A program made the position numbers and the translations under genes. A stretch of DNA of 43,020 nt from Deltaproteobacteria bacterium (lineage in GTDB: Bacteria; UBA10199; 2-02-FULL-44-16; JAAZCA01): NCBI GenBank assembly GCA_018645265.1, contig JABGOS010000060.1:1-43020 (forward strand), given 5' to 3'. Positions 34,788 to 42,387 of this stretch are shown in pieces. The notes under the pieces were generated by a model. That model saw nothing but the letters and a program-made list of their open reading frames with translations, searched no databases and was not told the origin of the DNA. Every line of letters begins with the position of its first letter. Position 1 is the first letter of the stretch.

Positions 34788-36335
34788 ATGAAGAGGTCTG
34801 TCATTGTAATAAGAGGGGTTGCAGCATTCTGTGCCATAATTATCGCGGTTGTGACCTTTTCATGTAGCAAGGCGAAGGGGGAGAAGGCCCTTCGTGTAGC
34901 TATTGAGTCTTCCCCTGTAACGCTAGATACTAGGCTTGCTACCGACGCATATGGCATCAAGATAAGCCGCCTGATAAGTGATGGGCTATTCAGGACGAAC
35001 GATAGGTTGGAGGTTGAGCCAGCTCTAGTTGAAAAATATGAGCAGCCCGATGACAAAACCTATATTTTTCATTTAAAGAAGGGCGTTAAGTTTCATAACG
35101 GAATGCCTTTAACGGCGAATGATGTTGAATACAGCTATCGATCGATAAAAGACGGTTTGATTAAATCTGCATTCAAGGCTTCGTTCAACCGCGTTGAGAA
35201 GATTGAGGTCCTTTCCCCCGATACGGTTAAAATTGCTCTTAAGGAACCCTATGCTCCATTCCTTACGCTACTTACCATAGGTATTGTGCCACAAAAAGTG
35301 GCTGAGGAAATGGGGGATAATTTTGCTAGTTCTCCTGTGGGGACCGGTCCATATAAGTTCGTTCGCTTCGTTCCGGATTCTATTGTAGAGCTCATAGCTA
35401 ATGAGAATTATTATGGTACGGTTCCAAAGACCTCCAAGCTACTCTTCGATATAATCAAAGATGATAATGTCCGCATGCTGAAGCTCATGAAGGGTGATGT
35501 CGACTTGGTTCAAAATGCTATCCCCCCGATGTTGCTCTCGAAAGTTTTGGAAACGCCGGATCTGAAGAAGAAGGAGGACACGGGCGTTACCGTTGCCTAT
35601 CTTGGTTTCAATCTGATGGACCCGATACTGTCAAAGCAGGATGTCAGAAAGGCTATAGCATATGCTATTGACCGAGATTCGATCATATCGCATCGATTCA
35701 AGGGGTTGGCAGTTAAGGCAAATTCAATTTTAGCACCGGGTAATTGGGCGTATGATAAGAATCTAAAGGAATACGAATACGATCCTGTAAAGGCTAAATC
35801 CTTACTCGATAAGGCGGGCTTTAAAGATCCTGACGGTGATGGGCCAAAAAATCGTCTCGAGTTTGTTTACAAGACATCGAATAACAAGGAGAGAATCGAT
35901 ATAGCGCAGATGATCGCCCACCAGCTGAGAAAGGTCGGTATTGGTGTTAGAGTTGAGCCTTACGAATGGGGTAAATTTTACAGTGATGTAAAGAAGGGCA
36001 ACTTTCAGATGTATTCGCTCTCTTGGTCACTTCTTACCGAGCCGGATATGTTCTATGATGTTTGTCACTCTTCTATGTGGGCACCCCAAGGTGTGAATAG
36101 AAATCGTTATAAGAATGCCGAGGTGGACAAACTCGTTGAAGAGGGTAGGGTGACGATGGATCGGAATAAGAGAAAGGATATCTATGCGAAGGTTCAGGAG
36201 ATCGTTCTTGATGAGCTTCCATATGTTCCCCTCTGGTATGAGAAGAATGTTGTCGTCTATCGTGATGACTTGAAGGATGTAAAACTTCGTCCAGATGCAT
36301 CATTTTATACATTGACTGAAATAAAGAAAAAATAA
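34788..36335 (+). CDS. Peptide ABC transporter substrate-binding lipoprotein (SBP_bac_5)
   Basis: 515-aa exported binding protein of the Dpp/Opp/nickel family. The signal peptide ends at lipobox FSC (Cys26). Family motifs: LRVAIESSPVTLDTRLATDA, the segment KTYIFHLKKGVKFHNGMPLT, ANDVEYSYRSIKD, GTGPYKFVRF and, in lobe II, AYAIDRDSIISHRFKG. It is followed by two permeases, so it feeds an inner-membrane ABC importer. Substrate cannot be read from sequence. The neighbours dacB, MltD-like and nagZ make murein peptides an attractive candidate, comparable in logic to MppA; that is inference. Confidence 0.92.
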   Translation: MKRSVIVIRGVAAFCAIIIAVVTFSCSKAKGEKALRVAIESSPVTLDTRLATDAYGIKISRLISDGLFRTNDRLEVEPALVEKYEQPDDKTYIFHLKKGVKFHNGMPLTANDVEYSYRSIKDGLIKSAFKASFNRVEKIEVLSPDTVKIALKEPYAPFLTLLTIGIVPQKVAEEMGDNFASSPVGTGPYKFVRFVPDSIVELIANENYYGTVPKTSKLLFDIIKDDNVRMLKLMKGDVDLVQNAIPPMLLSKVLETPDLKKKEDTGVTVAYLGFNLMDPILSKQDVRKAIAYAIDRDSIISHRFKGLAVKANSILAPGNWAYDKNLKEYEYDPVKAKSLLDKAGFKDPDGDGPKNRLEFVYKTSNNKERIDIAQMIAHQLRKVGIGVRVEPYEWGKFYSDVKKGNFQMYSLSWSLLTEPDMFYDVCHSSMWAPQGVNRNRYKNAEVDKLVEEGRVTMDRNKRKDIYAKVQEIVLDELPYVPLWYEKNVVVYRDDLKDVKLRPDASFYTLTEIKKK

Positions 36336-36348
36336 CCCCAACAAAAAA

Positions 36349-37269
36349 ATGATTTTGAGTTATATCATAAAACGCCTGTTGTCAGCATTGCCGGTACTCC
36401 TGGCTGTTTCCACGATTGTCTTTTTTCTTATTCATGCAATTCCTGGTGACCCTGTTGATCTGATTGTCGGTGAGCATGCGCTTGCTGTCGACAGGGCAGA
36501 ATTGGCGCATGAACTTCATCTCGATGAGCCTGTTATCACACAATATGGAAAGTTTTTGGGAGGTCTTGCAACTGGCGATTGGGGTAAGTCGATCTATGAT
36601 AGACAACCTGTTCTCAAACATATCGCGCAGCGATTTGGCGCCACTTTTATACTTGCAGTATGTGCTATGTTTATCGCTGTTGCCATTTCAATACCGATTG
36701 GCATAGTTGCGGCCGTGAAGAAGGGGAGCTTTTGGGATCAGGCTGCTATGTTCTTTGCACTGCTGGGTATTTCTATTCCAAATTTTTGGTTGGGGCCCGT
36801 CCTTATTCTGGTATTCTCCGTCGAGTTAGGCATCTTGCCGATATCGGGGCGTGATTCGCTGGTTTCACTGATTCTTCCGTCAATTACTTTAGGTGCTGCC
36901 TTAGCTGCTATGCTATCCAGACTTACAAGATCCTCTATGATTGAGGAGATTAAGCGTGATTATGTGATCACAGCACGCGCAAAGGGTTTATCCGAGAAGA
37001 GTGTAATTTTTAAACACGCTCTGAGAAATGCCTTAAATCCAGTTATCACTATAGTTGGTTTGCAGGTTGGTGCTCTCCTTGCGGGTACTGTGATTACAGA
37101 AAAGATATTCAACTGGCCAGGGGTAGGTATGCTGCTTTTGGATTCCATCAGCAGGAGAGATTACCCATTGGTGCAGGGATGTATCTTGGTGATCTCATTT
37201 GCATATGTGCTCGTAAACACGGTTACCGACTGTATGTATAGGGTTGCAGATCCCAGGGTGAAGTTGTGA
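36349..37269 (+). CDS. dppB: Peptide ABC transporter permease (DppB/OppB type)
   Basis: 306-aa inner-membrane permease with about six helices. The N-terminal ILSYIIKRLLSALPVLLAVS and the FLIHAIPGDPVDLIVG motif mark the DppB branch. The EAA loop for ATPase contact is DYVITARAKGLSEKSVIFKH. The C-terminal FAYVLVNTVTDCMYRVADPR is typical. It starts 13 nt after the binding protein with no clear ribosome-binding site. Confidence 0.94.
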   Translation: MILSYIIKRLLSALPVLLAVSTIVFFLIHAIPGDPVDLIVGEHALAVDRAELAHELHLDEPVITQYGKFLGGLATGDWGKSIYDRQPVLKHIAQRFGATFILAVCAMFIAVAISIPIGIVAAVKKGSFWDQAAMFFALLGISIPNFWLGPVLILVFSVELGILPISGRDSLVSLILPSITLGAALAAMLSRLTRSSMIEEIKRDYVITARAKGLSEKSVIFKHALRNALNPVITIVGLQVGALLAGTVITEKIFNWPGVGMLLLDSISRRDYPLVQGCILVISFAYVLVNTVTDCMYRVADPRVKL

Positions 37270-37288
37270 TTTATCATTGGTAACACTT

Positions 37289-38092
37289 ATGAAGAGTTTG
37301 ACCTCAAAAATAGGCATCGTTATTATTGCGGTTCTCATAATTGCAGCCCTATTTGCGCCGTGGATTGCACCACATAGTCCAGGGGAGTACCACCTTGATA
37401 AATCATTCGCAGGTTCAAGCCTGGAATATCCATTGGGGAATGATGCAGATGGACGGGATATCCTATCGCGAATAATTTACGGTACGAGAGTTTCTTTGGG
37501 TATTGGCCTCGTCGTGGTTAGTATCTCCCTTGTCATTGGTTGTATAGTTGGGATGGCAGCTGGTTATTCTGGGGGATATTTAGATAAAATCTTCTCATTT
37601 ATATCCGATGTGTTTTTGGCATTTCCGGGATTTTTGTTCGCAGTAGCAGTAGCGGCTTTTCTGGAACCGTCGGTGATCAACGTGATGATCATTCTAAGTA
37701 TCAAAGGATGGGTTTCATTTGCGAGATTGGTCAGGGGACAGACTCTTGCTATTAAGGAGAGGGAGTTCATTGTCGCGGGTCGTGCAACGGGGCTCAAACT
37801 TCCAAGACTCTTCTTTAAGCATCTATTTCCGAATATGGTGGGTCCTATCGTAGTTAATGCCAGCTTTGGAATGGCTGGTGTTATCATGATAGAATCATCC
37901 CTCTCCTTTTTAGGGCTTGGGGTGCCAGTGACAACGCCATCATGGGGTGTCATGTTGGATCAGGGAACGAAGTATCTGTTAATCGCACCACATCTTTCGA
38001 TCTACCCAGGTATAGCTATAGCCTTGGTTGTCCTCGGCTTTAATTTTTTAGGTGATGGCTTGAGGGATATGTTGGCTCCGAAGAATCGGTAA
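37289..38092 (+). CDS. dppC: Peptide ABC transporter permease (DppC/OppC type)
   Basis: 267-aa inner-membrane permease, partner of the preceding gene. HPLGNDADGRDILSRIIYGTR-like text is present (read here as YPLGNDADGRDILSRIIYG), which is diagnostic of the DppC branch. The EAA loop reads EFIVAGRATGLKLPRLFFKH, followed by HLFPNMVGPIVV and GVPVTTPSWGVMLDQG. ATG at 37289 is preferred to an in-frame TTG 12 nt before. No DppD/DppF ATPase gene follows: the next gene is nagZ. The ATPases must be elsewhere or shared. Confidence 0.94.
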   Translation: MKSLTSKIGIVIIAVLIIAALFAPWIAPHSPGEYHLDKSFAGSSLEYPLGNDADGRDILSRIIYGTRVSLGIGLVVVSISLVIGCIVGMAAGYSGGYLDKIFSFISDVFLAFPGFLFAVAVAAFLEPSVINVMIILSIKGWVSFARLVRGQTLAIKEREFIVAGRATGLKLPRLFFKHLFPNMVGPIVVNASFGMAGVIMIESSLSFLGLGVPVTTPSWGVMLDQGTKYLLIAPHLSIYPGIAIALVVLGFNFLGDGLRDMLAPKNR

Positions 38093-38107
38093 TGTATAGG
38101 AATGATT

Positions 38108-39121
38108 ATGAATGATATCGGACAGCTTCTGATGATTGGGATTGAAGGGACTAAGGTCTCTGATGATCTTAAATCGTTTATCAAGGAGTCAAATGTTGGT
38201 GGGGTGATTCTTTTTAAAAGGAACTGTGCAAAGCTCAGGCAGATATTTGATTTGATAAATGAACTACAGGATATATCAGATACACCTTTGATCGTCGGTC
38301 TTGACGAAGAGGGCGGGCGGGTGTCGCGCTTACCAGAACAGTTTACTAAATATCCTGCGATGCGTGATGTCGGCAGGGTCGATACGGATGGTTCTATAGC
38401 GCATAAGATTGGAGAAACTTTAGGGAGGGAGCTGAGAACTGTCGGATTTAATATCAACTTTGCGCCGGTTTTGGATGTTTCAACAGATGCATTTAACCCT
38501 GTCATCGGTGATCGTGCATTTGCTTCAGATCCTGCTGTGGTATCGAAGCTAGCATTGGAGTTTATACGTGGAATGGAATCGATGGGAGTGGGTGGATGTG
38601 GAAAACATTTTCCAGGGCATGGAGATACGGACGTAGATTCTCATAAAGGTCTTCCCGTATTAAATCATACTCGCAGGCGTTTCGATACCTGTGAATTCAT
38701 TCCATTTAGGGAGGTTGCGAAGGCCGGTGTCTCATCCATGATGATAGCACATCTCATGGCTCCTAACTTGGACCCTAACGAGCCTTCCTCCATTTCAAGA
38801 AAGATCGTCGATGGAATTCTCAGAAAAGAGATGGGGTATGACGGGCTGATCTTTTCTGATGATCTTACGATGAAGGGCCTTGCAGATTTGCATGCACCTT
38901 CTGAATCGGCATGGATGACTATTAATGCAGGATGTGACATTGCTATGGTGTGCTCCGAAAATCTCGAGCTTCATAGATCCGTTATGGAATCCCTCAAACG
39001 AGCTAGTGATGATGGCAACCTCCTACAGGATAGAATTGCAGAAACGTTGAAAAGGATCGACAGTTTTAAGAAGATGTTTTGTTCCCATCGGAACCCCCTC
39101 CCGCTCGACATTGCAAAATAA
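38108..39121 (+). CDS. nagZ: Beta-N-acetylhexosaminidase NagZ (GH3)
   Basis: 337-aa cytoplasmic glycosidase that removes GlcNAc from 1,6-anhydro-muropeptides during cell-wall recycling. GH3/NagZ motifs: DEEGGRVSRLP, NFAPVLDVS, the catalytic His-Asp loop KHFPGHGDTDVDSH, and the nucleophile Asp in LIFSDDLTMKGL. No signal peptide, as expected. ATG at 38108 has AGGA 6 nt upstream; an ATG two codons earlier is too close. It follows the permease gene by 15 nt and is likely co-transcribed. The stop codon TAA overlaps the first of two palindromic repeats. Confidence 0.95.
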   Translation: MNDIGQLLMIGIEGTKVSDDLKSFIKESNVGGVILFKRNCAKLRQIFDLINELQDISDTPLIVGLDEEGGRVSRLPEQFTKYPAMRDVGRVDTDGSIAHKIGETLGRELRTVGFNINFAPVLDVSTDAFNPVIGDRAFASDPAVVSKLALEFIRGMESMGVGGCGKHFPGHGDTDVDSHKGLPVLNHTRRRFDTCEFIPFREVAKAGVSSMMIAHLMAPNLDPNEPSSISRKIVDGILRKEMGYDGLIFSDDLTMKGLADLHAPSESAWMTINAGCDIAMVCSENLELHRSVMESLKRASDDGNLLQDRIAETLKRIDSFKKMFCSHRNPLPLDIAK

Positions 39122-39137
39122 GTGTCCGACACCTTTT
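39120..39137. repeat. GTGTCCGACAC palindrome (copy 2), terminator-like
   Basis: AAGTGTCCGACACCTTTT begins within the nagZ stop codon. GTGTC and GACAC are inverted around one C. It ends with four T. It shares its core with copy 1 (1834-1852, central base G in place of C) and copy 3 (39150-39172). Confidence 0.7.
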
Positions 39138-39149
39138 CGCCATTTCTCC

Positions 39150-39172
39150 AAAAAAGTGTCCGACACCTTTTT
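39150..39172. repeat. GTGTCCGACAC palindrome (copy 3), terminator-like
   Basis: The same 18-nt sequence as copy 2 (at 39154-39171), 34 nt further on, extended on both sides to an A6 lead and a T5 tail. As A and T tracts flank the palindrome it can form a hairpin on either strand. Copies 2 and 3 are a tandem pair. Confidence 0.7.
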
Positions 39173-39455
39173 GGGGTGGGGAGTATATTCCCACGTATGC
39201 CGTGATATGTTGGGACCTGCTCTCCCCTGACATACCATCTCAAATAATGAAAACAAATAATATGCCTGTAATATCATATAGTTAGAGTGGGTATGTGGCT
39301 TTCTTGGTCGCATATTCCAAATCTGGCCTATCGATTGCATTAATACAGAGCGAGGCATCACCCGAAGATAGGCAGATATGGGTATAAAGCCCATGATATT
39401 AGTAGGTTACGAGATGTTAAACGGTGCTTGATGGGTGGTGAGAGGAGTCCTAAGG
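39173..39455. other. Intergenic stretch between nagZ and the next gene
   Basis: With the two palindromes this gap is 334 nt. The remainder contains no coding frame with a good ribosome-binding site, no tRNA and no insertion sequence. A short hairpin TGGG/CCCA around TATAAAG lies near 39380, and AGAGGAG at 39441-39447 is the ribosome-binding site of the next gene. Promoter elements are probably here, but none stands out. Confidence 0.4.
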
Positions 39456-40634
39456 ATGAGTAAGGTTGGATCAAAAAAATTCGGTGAAGGTTGGCAGAAT
39501 AGAAGTAAGTCGACCTCCAAGAAGCTTGCCGATACGCGCCGCAGTTCCGCATCTAAGGAGGCCAGACAGGCCAATAAGATGATAGAGAAGGCGCATGTCA
39601 AAGTGAGTAATAAGCCGAATCTCACAAAGGGTTCCGATCAGATCAAGCGTGAGGCTTTGATCAAGCCAGGAAAACAGGCGCCACAGAGTTTTGAAAAGAA
39701 TCGTCCTGAGACACAGGATCGCGCCTCTCGCCAGAGCAAGATGGCTTCTCAGGAATTTATCAAGAATAGACACGACGCACAAAATCTTAGGAAGCTGCAG
39801 ACGAAGACAGTTGCTACGACGAGAACGAGTGAACAGCCAGTAACTAAACAGGCAGTTGTAACTAAGGGGGTTTCGGTAAGAGCGGATCTCGGTAAAGACG
39901 AGGTTCAGCAGAATGCTCCAAAAGTTGCTAAGCAAGCTGGGGAAGTTGCTCAAAAGCAGATCGCTAAGGAAAAGGCAGCAAGTCACCTGCCCTCAGCTAA
40001 GGGTTATAAAAAACCAGAGAAGGGTAGAAAGGCTGCGAAGCCATTGGTCCAGGAACCACCTGTTGAAACTGCGAAGAAGCCACCGGCGGAACAGAAGGTT
40101 GTAATACCGCAGATGACGAAGAAGCCGGATGCATCGCAGCGCACAGAGAAGAAATCCGACAAGAAGAAATCTGAAAAGAAGGATAGAGCTACCAAGTCAT
40201 CCGCACGAGTTGCATATACAGGTGAGTCGAATGCCACTAATGATCTTAATGCAATGCTTGGTGGTCATGGTGGTGGGGCGAACAGCGATAATAATGAATC
40301 GGAAGCAGGTACTACCGCCATTACGAAGGCCGATGGCAAAGATGGCGATAATCGTCTGCCGGAGGAAGATCCGAACTTTCACGTATATAGCGAATTCGAT
40401 ACTGACAACCCAGGAATCGAGATTGTCAAATCAAAGGCTCAGCTCTTCAATAGGCACATTGCGAAGAGCAGCAGGTTAGAAGAAATAGCAAAGTTAAATA
40501 ACGATCTCGATACTCAGATCGAGGATCTTTTTGAGAATAAAGGCTTCAAGGATAGAATTGTTGGAGACCTAAAAAATGAAATTAAACTAGCTGACATGCT
40601 CGGTTCCCCATATGGGACTGGGTTTAGAGGTTAG
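39456..40634 (+). CDS. Lys/Ala/Gln-rich protein of unknown function
   Basis: 392-aa protein that I do not recognise. ATG at 39456 is supported by AGAGGAG 8 nt upstream; an in-frame start at 39435 is less likely. Residues 1-265 are strongly basic and low in hydrophobic residues (Lys, Ala, Gln, Ser, with a Lys-rich peak such as KKSDKKKSEKKDR), suggesting a disordered region. A Gly/Asn/Asp linker follows, then an acidic, helical, coiled-coil-like C-terminus (RLEEIAKLNNDLDTQIEDLF). There is no signal peptide or membrane segment. It could be a nucleic-acid-binding, structural or exported protein. It is followed 15 nt later by another unknown gene, likely in the same operon. Confidence 0.7.
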   Translation: MSKVGSKKFGEGWQNRSKSTSKKLADTRRSSASKEARQANKMIEKAHVKVSNKPNLTKGSDQIKREALIKPGKQAPQSFEKNRPETQDRASRQSKMASQEFIKNRHDAQNLRKLQTKTVATTRTSEQPVTKQAVVTKGVSVRADLGKDEVQQNAPKVAKQAGEVAQKQIAKEKAASHLPSAKGYKKPEKGRKAAKPLVQEPPVETAKKPPAEQKVVIPQMTKKPDASQRTEKKSDKKKSEKKDRATKSSARVAYTGESNATNDLNAMLGGHGGGANSDNNESEAGTTAITKADGKDGDNRLPEEDPNFHVYSEFDTDNPGIEIVKSKAQLFNRHIAKSSRLEEIAKLNNDLDTQIEDLFENKGFKDRIVGDLKNEIKLADMLGSPYGTGFRG

Positions 40635-40649
40635 TCTAAGGAGGATAAG

Positions 40650-42290
40650 GTGGGTATAGAAACAGACTATTCGAAAGTTGGACAGATCGCAAATCCGGGT
40701 CCATTGGGTGCGCTTTCCAACCTCACACAGAGGGTTGAGAGCTATGAAGCTGAACGCACTAAGATGAGACAGGAGTTAAACAGCGGTGGTGGATACGGAT
40801 CATCTTCATTCGGTTTGTCTGGAACTTCATTTGCTGCGCAGATAATTAAATCTGGCTCTGGAAAGATGCTTGCAGGGATTGGTAAATTTGGTGATGCAAA
40901 GAGTATGTGGGGTGGAAAGGATAAAGAGACACCAGGTTTGTCGTATGATCCAGTAGGCGATTTCATGAAGTGGCAGGGTCCAGTTGCACCGAACTTTGGC
41001 AGCAATACAGCTCCATCTGCGCCTGCAACATCCTCTGCTCCATCTACAGGTCCTACGAGTAATGTTACAGCAGGTAAGGATGCAGGCGATGCTGATGAAA
41101 AGGTTTCAGGTGCTGATAAGAAAGAGATAATGGCTAAACTGAAGAAGAAGGGATATACAAGCAGCTCTGAAAGGGATGCTATCTATGAAGCCGTAAAGGC
41201 GAAGGCGGGTGGTAAGATTGGGGAGATGAAGGATCTCTTATCGAATATTCCAAAGAGGAGTGCTGACAAGTCATGGCCTCAGAAGTTTGCTGAATGGTAT
41301 GCTGGTAAGATAGGTGAAAAGGATGCGGGCGAGATTGAAACGCTTGTGAAAGAGCATGTATATGCACCAGAAGGAGAAGTTAAATTAAAGAAGGTCAGCA
41401 TAATTGGGCCAGGTAGTGGACCTAAAAAGGGTGCTGAAGTTGAAGAGGATTATCCTCATCTGAAATTGTCAGCTGGTGATCAAATATATTTCTCCACGGA
41501 TGATGATAAATGGCATAGAGTTTCTGATGACAGTGAAATTCCAATCAAGAATCCTGCAAAACCTACTGCAGGAAGAGGTGACCCTTTTACAATAACTTCT
41601 GAAGCTATACTCAATCCTGACGCTGATGGTAAAGACGCAGCGGAATTGATAGATTATCTGAATGACAAGTTCGATATAACCTTGCCAACTGCACCAGCAG
41701 TTTTAACGGGGAACGCTGCATTTGACGCAGAGTGGGCTGATAAAAACTATAGCAACTTATTTGATTTGAGTATGAACGGAACAACTATTGTCATTACTCC
41801 TAAGGCTGGAAAGAAGCCGGCGATTAAGGCAATGCTCACTACACCAGGGGGAAAGAGTAACTTTGAGACTCTACTGGGAAAAGCAGCCGGTACTAAGGTG
41901 AAATTTGATGGCAAGGAGATCACAGTGACGGATGGTCCCCAGGCGTATAGTGAGATTAAACCGCAGATTGATGCTTGGTCGGGTCCGGGTGGGGTGACAC
42001 CGGCAGTTTCAACTGGGAATGCTGCATTTGACGCAGAGTGGGCTGCTAAAAACTATAGCGACCTATTTGATTTGAGCATGAGCGGAACAACTATTGTCAT
42101 TACTCCTAAGGCTGGAAAGAGGTCTGCGATTAAGGCAATGCTCAGTACACCAGGGGGGAAGAGTGACTTCGAGACCCTACTGGGAACGGCAGCCGGTACT
42201 ACTGTGAAATTTGATGGTAATGACATCACAGTGACGGATGGTCCCCAGGCGATAGCTGTGATTGGACCGTATGTTGATGGTTGGACATAA
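40650..42290 (+). CDS. Unknown protein with C-terminal tandem domain repeat
   Basis: 546-aa protein that I do not recognise. GTG start at 40650 with AAGGAGGATAAG upstream. Layout: a short helix (about residues 22-46), a Gly/Ser-rich segment, a Ser/Pro/Thr/Ala linker (about 117-145), a Lys-rich helical middle (about 150-240), a beta-looking region (about 245-300), and two copies of a domain (353-454 and 455-546) that begin TGNAAFDAEWA and contain TTIVITPKAGK and FDG-ITVTDGPQA. The repeats are about 79% identical over 92 residues. There is no signal peptide. The linker and repeat design looks like a modular surface or effector-type protein, but there is no direct proof. Confidence 0.7.
   Translation: MGIETDYSKVGQIANPGPLGALSNLTQRVESYEAERTKMRQELNSGGGYGSSSFGLSGTSFAAQIIKSGSGKMLAGIGKFGDAKSMWGGKDKETPGLSYDPVGDFMKWQGPVAPNFGSNTAPSAPATSSAPSTGPTSNVTAGKDAGDADEKVSGADKKEIMAKLKKKGYTSSSERDAIYEAVKAKAGGKIGEMKDLLSNIPKRSADKSWPQKFAEWYAGKIGEKDAGEIETLVKEHVYAPEGEVKLKKVSIIGPGSGPKKGAEVEEDYPHLKLSAGDQIYFSTDDDKWHRVSDDSEIPIKNPAKPTAGRGDPFTITSEAILNPDADGKDAAELIDYLNDKFDITLPTAPAVLTGNAAFDAEWADKNYSNLFDLSMNGTTIVITPKAGKKPAIKAMLTTPGGKSNFETLLGKAAGTKVKFDGKEITVTDGPQAYSEIKPQIDAWSGPGGVTPAVSTGNAAFDAEWAAKNYSDLFDLSMSGTTIVITPKAGKRSAIKAMLSTPGGKSDFETLLGTAAGTTVKFDGNDITVTDGPQAIAVIGPYVDGWT
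41706..42011 (+). repeat. Tandem repeat unit 1 (306 nt) in the unknown protein
   Basis: First copy of a 102-residue unit. The offset between matching sites (for instance GCTGCATTTGACGCAGAGTG at 41715 and 42021) is 306 nt. Long stretches are identical at DNA level, implying recent duplication. Confidence 0.9.
42012..42287 (+). repeat. Tandem repeat unit 2 (276 nt) in the unknown protein
   Basis: Second copy, cut 10 residues short at the end of the protein because it lacks the Gly/Pro/Val linker that ends unit 1. The differences include charge changes (several Lys to Thr or Asn), so the two domains have begun to diverge. Confidence 0.9.
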
Positions 42291-42387
42291 GAAGTTGCTA
42301 TGAACCGATCAGTATGTGCCAATAATCACTTTGTAGAATATAAATACCCATTGCTTTTCCAAAGCCCATTGTCCTACATTCCAGGAC

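Noticed and set aside
38002-38505. 167-aa minus-strand frame across dppC and nagZ
   Set aside because: It spans two certain genes on the other strand and shows no family motif.
39079-39285. 68-aa plus-strand frame across the palindromic repeats
   Set aside because: It overlaps the nagZ end and the repeats, and lacks a ribosome-binding site and any likeness to a known protein.
39471-39986. 171-aa minus-strand frame opposite the Lys-rich gene
   Set aside because: Leu/Arg/Ser/Cys-rich text is expected from reading Lys/Gln/Ala codons backwards. The plus-strand gene has a good ribosome-binding site.
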